NCBI RefSeq assembly: GCF_021018895.1 | Contig: NC_079386.1 | Coordinates: 2,207,501-2,271,500, forward strand | DNA: 64,000 bases | Direction: 5' to 3' | Source: Seriola aureovittata | Lineage: Eukaryota > Chordata > Actinopteri > Carangiformes > Carangidae | Shown: positions 55,787-64,000 of the stretch, piece by piece | Position numbering within the stretch: position 1 is the first letter of the stretch | Layout of the letters: the number at the start of each line of letters is the position of its first letter | Made by a program: the position numbers and the translations under genes | The notes under the pieces: model-generated | Databases searched by the model: none | The model's input: the letters and a program-made list of their open reading frames with translations, nothing else | Told to the model about the DNA's origin: nothing

Positions 55787-55792
55787 TTTATT
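55787..55792 (-). promoter_or_regulatory. Candidate poly(A) signal of senp3
   Basis: AATAAA on the minus strand, 1.4 kb after the senp3 stop. The intervening 55800-57196 is mostly unique and could be the 3' UTR; it contains a G-rich stretch near 56295-56325. Confidence 0.35.
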
Positions 55793-57196
55793 TTTATCAA
55801 TCATAATGCATTGTAGAAGATATATAAAACTGTCAACTCTGTTGCATCAACTCGTTTGAAAAAACAAAAAAAAAAAAAAAAAACAAAAACAAAAAACACA
55901 GCTATCAACAAATTTGTCTTTCGTTATAAAAAGAAGAGGAGGGTACTGTAACTCCGTTGTGGACATGCTTAATCTATTGTGTAGCTGTCGTGGTCCTCAC
56001 CAAATGGCTCTCAAACTGTCAAAGAAACACTAACCAGAGGATCTCTTTTGTACCTACACCGAAAACAACACAAATTAGTAGTCCTCCTTTTAACACCATT
56101 TGTTTAAAGCAAGAAGCATATCAACACATTTACTGACAGAGAGAAAACACAGAAAAAGATAAATGCAATGTAAAGCTACCCCCTTCTTTAGGCCAAGCGT
56201 GGCTTGTTTGGGCGGCGGTCGACAGATGCGGACCCTGTCTCCCGTGCGTCTGACCGGGAAGACAGATGGAGGCAGAGGAAGTTTCTGGCACGGGGAGTGG
56301 GGTGGGGGGTGGGGGGTGGGGGTGTCAGTGTGTGGTGTGTTCCATGGATGTTGTAAATTCTGATTTCCCCTCAGAACAGCTCGTCACACGCTGCAGCATC
56401 AACCACGCACCAAAGTTCCTTTTCTCAGCATCGGTTTAAATCCATCTAAATGTCTGGTAGGAGACTGTCAAACAGATATTATACACTGGAAATGTCACGT
56501 CGCACTACAGTGGCAAACATTATGTGGTGACTAGAGAGAGAGCATTGTCAACATAACATTGGCTGTAGCATGGGGGAGTGTGTTTCAAGGAATCTCCTTG
56601 TTTTTCCAAAGATGTCGAATGAGAGTTTCACACTTTGACTTTTTGGAATGAACACGACTTCCTGTATGGACCGGATGGATAAAGGCTCACACACACACTG
56701 GTTCAAATCATTCTGCTGCCTCTGCACTCACCACTCAGGCATCTTAAAGTTAAAAGTCACGCTGGACTAACTGTGGTCCAGTCCTTCATCTGGACTGGTT
56801 CTTTAGATATCTCAGATCTTTTTCATGCGTCCATTCAGACTGAAAAACACACATGGACTACAACAGGATGGAAGATTAGCACATGAAGCTAGTCTTGGCC
56901 TCTGTCAACCACAAAGGAATAACCTGGACATTAAATCAGAGTTGTCAAAGGGTGGAGAGAGGGAAGCAAAGAGAGACAAAACAAAGCAAAACAATGACAT
57001 CACCTACAGTAGAAGTAGTTTCTCTGGATATTGGCAGAGAAAAATAAAGTTTTTGAAAAGTTTCTCTTTTTCCAGTCACTCATTTGCTCCCCGTGTCCTC
57101 TTCTTGTTATATCATTGTCCCTCCATCTTGCTGGGGTTAGGGGCGGGAGCAGGTGGAAGATGGGGGGAGTGGGGGGGCTCGGGTCGGGGTGGGTGG

Positions 57197-60100
57197 TCAC
57201 AGGATGAGTTTGCAGTGACAGAGTTCTTTGTACATTTGCCTCCTCAGCCGGGGCATGTCTTGCTGGCCGAAGCTGAACGGCTGCCCTAGTGCCAGACACT
57301 TGCAGTACTGCAGGATGGTAGAGGGAGAGAAAAACAAGTTACTGGCTGCAGGAACGACCCAGTCGCAACGACACATTTTGTAATAGTGCATCCCACTGTA
57401 CACGTCAACTGTGTCCCATTCAGGGGCTTCAACCTTTAGAGGCTGCATCTGAACGACGCAACTACACTGTCCAATTTCAAAGACACCTTTTAACGGGTGG
57501 ATCCTTCGTGGCCCAAAAATATCCCAAGATTCATTGCGCGCTGGTAATAAAAACAACAGTGACAGAGAGCCTGAGGATTACAGCTCAGTTCAACAGCTAA
57601 CCGTACAAATCTTAAAACCAAGGGCCTTAAAACCTCAAGCTTTTGTGAAAACTAGAATCAGTCCTCATGGTCCTCTGCCTCCTCCACTCAGACTAGCTTC
57701 AGGTTACATCCCTGTTTATCCAGAGTCAGAGAAAATATCAACCATTTGTGTGAAATTTGGTCATAATTTCTTGAGTCACAGCTAAAAAGTGTTTTGTGAG
57801 GTCACACTGACCTTTGACCTTTGACCACCAAATTCTAATCAGTTCATCTTTCTGAGTCCAAGTGAATGTTTGCGCCAAATTTGAAGAAGTTTAGTGAAGG
57901 CGTTACTGAGATATCGTGTCCACGACAACGGCACGGGTGGACAACCCGAGAACAACACGCGTCTGGCTCTGGCTGTCGTCGGCACGGAGGCATAAAAAAA
58001 AAAAGTTACATAGTGTCAGGGTTGCTAGGCGACACAAGACCCGCGCTTTCTGCAGGTAAACTGCTCAGTCCTGACCTGAGGAGTCGACCCCCTGTGTTTA
58101 GTTTCACTGATGTACAGGTCTGTGCCGTCCTCACTGCACTGCTCTGCAGATTGGACCAGGATGTTTTTAGGATGGAACAGTTTTTGCTGGTGTTGCTGGG
58201 TTTGAAAAACACAGGGATGCAACACAGATGATCAGGTCACGGGGGGGGGGGATACACAGTATCAGGAAGGTGGTTTTAATGTTGAGGCTAATGGGTGAAT
58301 ATAACAGACTTCCTTCATTAGACACAGGGGAGGACTCAGGGTTGGCCGAGTTAAACACTCCATCATCAGTTGCACGGTCACAGCCTCTGTAGTGTTTCTA
58401 AGGCTCCTGCAGTGCACTGACAAATGTGTGTGTGGTTGTTTGACAGGAAATGAGATTGTTAATCAGCCAGAATTGAGACCGAGATGCTGATATGATTAAT
58501 TGTGCATCTGCTAACGCGGCATCAATGTGACTTTAGAACTAAACCATTAGAAACTCACCTGCAGCACAAAAGCCCCACAGTCACTGTCGTTGTTCTGACG
58601 ACCCACATTCTGCAACACACAACACGTTACCTCATTAACCCGTTAGCACGTTAACACGACACTGTGCAGCTGTTGAATGTATTTAAATGAGCGAGCCGAC
58701 ACTGTGTCAGCGTCTCACCATTTTAAAAAAGCCTTTCCATCCCGTCAGAAAGTCCTGTTGGTCTTTTTTGATGGCCTCTGCTTGAAGGTACTTAAAAATG
58801 TGCTGGAAACAACAAGAGATTCAAGGAAAGAACGATGAAGCAAAACAACACAGATCACAGGTCAGTCTATTCACAGAGGGTGTCTGATAATAACAATGAT
58901 CTAGGAGTGTGGGGGCAGGTGTCATGTCCCACCTTCGGGCAGCGTCTGTTGAGGGTCCGCTGAGAGTCAAAGTAAGTGATGGCGCGACGAGGAATGTCCA
59001 CACTGACCAGAGACCAGTGAACCTCTAGGTGGATCGGGATCAACAACAGATCCTTCTGGAAGATGTCGACCTGGTCAAAGTCAAGTCAGGTGAGAAGAGG
59101 AGAGGGGTGGGGAGGAAACAGACATGAATAAAACTTCACATTGAGCTGGACTTCAGGACAGTGCCATGTTCCATACATTTATTCCACGCTGCCTCCTACA
59201 GCTGGAGAGCACAGACTGAGAGGTGTCAGCATTGTTCTGCCTGCATGATGCACTTTATGTTCCCTGAAGGTACAGAGCTTGTTACACTGCTGCAGGCCAC
59301 ACAACACTGTGCAACACCAGAGACAGACTGAGGAGGAGCTCTTGTCCTTCTCAAGATATCAAACACACCACGAGTTCAGTATAATGGACGGTTTAAATAT
59401 TAAACAGGGACGTGTCCTTGTCCCCTTCATCATGAGTGTCCCCCTACAGACACTGTATTTCACACAGCGGAAGATTTCAGTTGAAGCAGCTCACCACGGT
59501 CGCTCAGTGAGTCGTGTTAACTGTGCGGGTTTGATGAGGAATTGGAACCGGATCCAAAACAGAACTTTATGTACAAGTGTGTAAAAATAATATCTCTGCA
59601 ATGTTAAAATATCACCCCACAATAACACCCTGATATACCAGGCCAGAACATTATCTAGCTATTCAGATCTAATTATAAATAAGTAACTGTGACTCATGTT
59701 AACAGCAGCTTCTGGTTATTGTCTCATATAAACAGTTAATAAGCAGAACACCATGACAGAGAAGATGTTTAATAATAAGATTTCATCATTCGTACAGTTC
59801 ATCATGATGGTATTTCAGGTTATAGCGCTCAGTCCTACTGTACTTGAACTACACAGCCTGGAGTCACTGTGCTACAGAGGCAGGTTGTTGATTGGACGGC
59901 TGCTTTATGGACTTAGAAATGAACTTTTGACATACACAGCACTGATGTCACGACAACCCGTTTCTTTACAGGGGTAGGCAGACCCACGGACCATCTAACA
60001 CCCCAGGACTCCCCAGGAAGAGACTGGAGGAGGCCGGGGAGAGGGACAACTGGGCTGTTGAACCTGTTGCCATGGTTACCCAGACAAGTGGCAGATGTAC

Positions 60101-60429
60101 TGACTCGTTTTCTATGTTCTTAGTAAAGTCATTCAGAGATATGGACATAAAGGAGAATGAATGACCAGTCGAGGTGTCCCATCTGCTGTGTGGATGTGAC
60201 TGTGAATGAAAGGGGTGCACGGAGCACGACACAGTAGTGGTACACAGTAATCATAAAGCCTGGGTGACAAAAAGCTACTAGAAACTATCAGCTGATAACA
60301 GACACATTTTACTGCTGAGCAAACAGCAGGGGTGAGACACGCTTCCGCTCAGTGTGATCTATAATAACTGGGTTTGTACATAAAAACCTCGTCTAACACA
60401 ATGTTAACTTGCAGATAATCCTGCTCGAC

Positions 60430-60483
<54 letters not shown>

Positions 60484-63400
60484 TTTTCTTCACTGAAAAA
60501 CAGTTCAACGTTAAAACGGCCACTTACATTTTTTGTCCACCGTTTGACTCCTTCATAGCCTTTTGTCCGTAGCTTATCATAAAAGAAGCTGTTGAAAAAG
60601 TGAACCTGAGGAGGAGAACAGAGAAAACTAAGCATTAGAAACAGCCGTCATCAGGGACGATGCTCATGTTGTTCACTTTATATTATGTGAGAAAATACGA
60701 CATCATCACAGTCTCCTGCAGAGCTCATCAATGTCAAATGTACACATATCAGAGGAAACAACAAACACGTCAAAGAAAAACAAAGAAAAGAGGAGAGAAA
60801 AAAAAGGAATAATGATAATAATTGCAGAGGCTGTCTAGTGGGAAAAAAACAGACAGAATAGATAGAATGGCATTGAGGTTTCGCATGTATGAGGAGGATT
60901 CTTATTCTATAATAATTCTTATATAATTATGATACAAAGAAAAGGAAAAAGAGAGAAAGAAGTAAAAAGAGAAGCTTGTGTATCTGTGGTGCTCATCAAT
61001 GTCTGATAATTAGCATTTTGAAATAAAAGTAAAAAGATGAACAATGTTTGAAGATTAAGTAATAAATAATATAATGAACGTAATTCTTAATTCCCAATTC
61101 ACATCAACACAACAATCAACAACTGGTCGTAAAGCAGGATTTCACAACGTGTGTTACTGTTTACTGCAGCTGTGAAGACAGTAACATTTATAGATCTGAT
61201 TTCACTTTGTCATCACTTGTTCTGGGTTTCAGTACAGCTCAATTAAGTTTTTCTTACCCTCTCCGGCACAGAGTCCATGACCAGGTCTCCATACATGTTC
61301 ATAATCTGGAAACAAACACAAACAAAAAGGAAGATAGCACATGTAAACACAGTTCTTTCAGAAGGACACGGGAACGTCTCTGCCGTCGGAGATTCTCTCC
61401 CGTGTTTGTAGGGACGGAAAACACTGTGACTGACTCTGCAGGAGTTCAGAAAGAGGTCAAACTGTTGTATTGATCTGAGCAGGAGGAGCTGCTGCTGTGG
61501 CCCGGTGATTTGTGTTAGGAGTCGTTGCATCAGAACAGGTTAGAGAAGCTGCTTCAGGTGTCAGGCAGCACAGGTGTTTTGTTAGTGATGTTTTCACAGC
61601 AACTGGTGGTGGGCGATAAATGGAATATACTCGATGTACACCGGCTTGTTCCACGTTGGATGTAGTAAATGACAATACCCCGAACATCGAGTATAAATAG
61701 TCACATAATTGTTTTAAGACGCCGGCATGAAGTTCTCTTCGCCATTTCGCTCCTCTCGCTTTCTCCCTCTCACGGCCACACTCCCCCGCCCATCCAGAAA
61801 CCTCTCCGCATGTGTGACGTAGGTGAGGAGGCGCGTGCGTTTGTATCTGGGGGGCGGAGGGAACTGAAAAGCGAAGTGCCGAAGCGAGTGTATCCGTGTT
61901 TAGAAATGGTAACTGAAGATGGAGGCAGACGAGTTGGTTCAGAAAAGAAACGGCATCAGAACACAGTCTGCCTCGCAACAAATGTTTCCCTGTCTATCTC
62001 CGCTGGGAGCCGCTCGGCATGAGTGAAAAACAGGGACAACAACAGCAAAGCATGAGAGCGTCTCTTTATGCATCAAAGGGTTAAATCTTGTATTCATGAA
62101 ATTCTAGAGTAGATTTCAAAATATTGCGATAGATATATATATATATATCAATATATAAGGTGGATCGCAATATAGCCTAAAAATATTGTGATATTACTTT
62201 ACGGCCACATTGCCGAGCCCTAACTGCAACTATTACAGAACTACAAAAGGGGGAAGTGATATCAGCCCGGGTGCAGCTCTTATCTCTTAACTGCGTCTTT
62301 TCCTCATCGTAGCTCCTCCCACTGAAGACGTGAGGAGAGAGCGGACATGTCCTCTACCCTGAACGGTCTGAATCCAGCTGTGCTGTTGTTTCTGATGCTG
62401 ACAGCACAGCTGGTTGAGTTGTCAGGTGGCTTTAACAGCTCTGATGACTTTTGGTGGTTTGTATTTACCCATAATGCACTGTCCAAATCCCACTGAAGAC
62501 GGTGCAGCAGTGTTTTCAGTCTCTCTGGGTGTTTGGCCTGCACCGCAGTTTATAAATGGACCCTGTCACATAAACCATTTCTACTGGCAGCAATATATAG
62601 TTTCAATTTATTCATATTTATTGTATCTGCACTTATCGATATTTTGTTTGCTAATTCATTGTTTAACAATCCAAATTATGATGAATTTGTTGTAATCAGA
62701 TCCCCACAGCAAACCACATTTGTCCTTGTCAGCCACCGTATAAAGCACAGGTGTAATTGATAACATTAAAATGACTGCATTCCATTTAGGTTAGCTAGAT
62801 CCAGGTCATCCTGGTGCTGTGTTCACTGCTCTCTGACGCTGGATGGAACTGAGCCACTGTTAAAGACTCGTGTTTCACCGCTGCTGTTCCTAACATACAT
62901 GAAACAGGTCTATAGTGTTGATCCCAGAGAGTGAGAGGCGTGTGACGTTGTACCTGGTCGTTGAGCCAGTTCTGTCCGTAGAGAGTACCCAGGTCGTCCA
63001 TCGTCAGGACGTGGCGTTTGTAGTTGACCCTGAATGTTTTAGCCAGGGCTGATCCTGACGAACGCTGGAAGGACTGTATTAGGTGCTGAACCACTGCTTT
63101 CCTGATGAAGAACACATCAAACAGAGTCACTTCACGGGTAAATACAACATCACAGCAGTTTCATCAAATCCTGTAAAAATGTCAGGAATCAGGAGATGGG
63201 TTAACCTTCAGTCTCAAAGAGCAGACATTAGGTGGTGACTCATTTACTTTAACTCTTATTATCTGATTTTACCATTTGTTTTATATAATTATAAGGCAGT
63301 TAATCAAGAACAGATGAATGCATCCATAATGGCATTCACAGCTCCAGAACCTTTGGTAAATCCCTTCATTCAGCCAATCCCTGCTCTGCTTCCAAACCAT

Positions 63401-63553
63401 GTGACCGCAGACTGAGGAAGCAGCCTGACGCTGTGTCTGACCTGTGTGGCTGAGAGAAGCTCTCAGTGAAGATGTCCTGCAGCTTCTCCACGATGTCGTC
63501 CACGTGGATGGGGATCAGACTGCCGTACTGCTGTAGAGACTCTTCCAGGATAC
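57197..63553 (-). CDS. senp3: Sentrin/SUMO-specific protease 3, C-terminal part (5' end outside window)
   Basis: SENP3 is a nucleolar cysteine protease (C48 family) that removes SUMO2/3 from ribosome-biogenesis and chromatin proteins. Eight exons in gene order: 63442-63553, 62954-63101, 61258-61305, 60528-60605, 58933-59070, 58719-58802, 58559-58609, 57197-57307; about 256 codons. The first is entered out of phase, so earlier exons lie beyond 64000. Visible: [25 protein letters not shown] substrate-binding start, catalytic His in LEVHWSL, Asp in [15 protein letters not shown], Gln and Cys in [12 protein letters not shown]. The ending [12 protein letters not shown] matches the SENP3/SENP5 type. 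Adjacency to eif4a1 favours SENP3 over SENP5. The N-terminal nucleolar-targeting region is not in view. Confidence 0.95.
57655..57990 (+). repeat. Dispersed repeat, GAGGTCACAGTGACC family, most complete copy, in senp3 intron
   Basis: It lies in the last senp3 intron. Blocks in order: CCTCATGGTCCTCTGCC, TTGTGAGGTCACACTGACCT, CCAAATTCTAATCAGTTCAT, GGCGTTACTGAGATATCGTG and the end GGCACGGAGGCATAAAAAAA. The A run at the end suggests a retrotransposed (SINE-like) origin, but I see no tRNA-type promoter. Confidence 0.75.
60428..60482. repeat. (TATC)n microsatellite in senp3 intron
   Basis: About 13 TATC units, ending about 45 bases beyond the donor of the exon at 60528. Confidence 0.95.
61603..62222 (+). 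mobile_element. hAT-like non-autonomous element in senp3 intron
   Basis: The ends GGTGGTGGGCGATAAATGG and (reversed) TAGGGCTCGGCAATGTGGCC resemble the TAGGGCTGGGCAAT ends of fish hAT elements. An ATG at 61919 opens [14 protein letters not shown], like the N-terminus of the matching transposase, but the frame soon ends. The core of the transposase is deleted. Confidence 0.6.
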
Positions 63554-64000
63554 CTGCAGACACAAGCCACAAGATGACATCATCATCATGATGGATGTTA
63601 TTAAAATGATCCTGCCAGAGGGAGGGGAATGTGGACAGAGCAGATGTAAATAAAATGGAGACTGTGCTGCAACAACCTGTTGTAACGTGGGTAAAACTTT
63701 GCGGAAGGTGAAATTTTAACTTTTTTATTTGTAATAAGCGTCAACAGTAGCGTGCTAACTAATGTTAGCCTCATATGCTAGATTGTTTACCATTGCTTGG
63801 CAACATCATCAGCTGCTCCAGGACTGATGTGATCACAGCTGTAATCATCCTGATTTTAACTTCTAAATATCAAACATGGTTTTTTTTTGTTTTGTTTTTT
63901 TAAATCAGGGCGGCATTGATGAGGCAGTTCAGGAGGTTTAAGACTGAATGGTAAAATGATCACATGACCAGATAATCTCGGCCGAAAAATCGGTACCGAC

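Noticed and set aside
56825..57289. 154-residue plus-strand open frame over the last senp3 exon
   Set aside because: It is the shadow of senp3 exon 8 and its 3' UTR; the minus strand has the real SENP3 ending.
61457..61981. 174-residue minus-strand open frame in a senp3 intron
   Set aside because: It overlaps a hAT-like relic on the other strand, has low-complexity composition and no family signature.

Overview
The window reads as chromosomal DNA of a ray-finned fish, probably a percomorph teleost. Short exons bounded by GT/AG introns, many long simple repeats (CA/GT, GA, AAT, GATA, C runs) and relics of Tc1-like, hAT-like and L2-like elements all point that way. The proteins are most like teleost orthologues. 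Four protein-coding genes are supported. They match the human 17p13.1 block MPDU1 - SOX15 - EIF4A1 - SENP3, with the fish SoxB1 gene sox19 in the SOX15 position.

Layout: (1) 1-1384 is AT-rich upstream sequence. (2) mpdu1 (1385-7817, +, seven exons) is complete, and its last intron carries an antisense, frameshifted coiled-coil ORF. (3) 7818-about 20700 has no gene; it holds a MITE, LINE and Tc1 relics, two copies of a TIR element, long microsatellites and a GC-rich island. (4) sox19 (22314-25755, -) has two coding exons and a GC-rich 5' flank. (5) About 26250-43550 has no recognisable gene and is repeat-rich. (6) eif4a1 (44874-53522, -) has eleven exons and is complete, with a TATA/CCAAT/GC-box promoter. 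Introns 4 and 5 each hold a near-identical copy of the box C/D RNA SNORD10 (mgU6-77). (7) 53700-55780 is packed with mobile-element debris. (8) senp3 (57197-63553, -) has the last eight coding exons, including the complete catalytic region; the 5' part lies beyond the window.

The genes have separate housekeeping or developmental jobs: ER mannose-P-dolichol use (MPDU1), early neural and pluripotency transcription (Sox19), cap-dependent translation initiation (eIF4A1) and nucleolar SUMO removal (SENP3). One link is direct: the eif4a1 introns supply the guide RNA for 2'-O-methylation of U6 C77. The most noteworthy observation is that this guide is duplicated, with 143 of 145 bases identical, in adjacent introns of one host gene. 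I saw no bacterial-type system, CRISPR array or viral gene. All exon coordinates were read by eye from splice signals and reading frame; the reading frame was checked across every junction.
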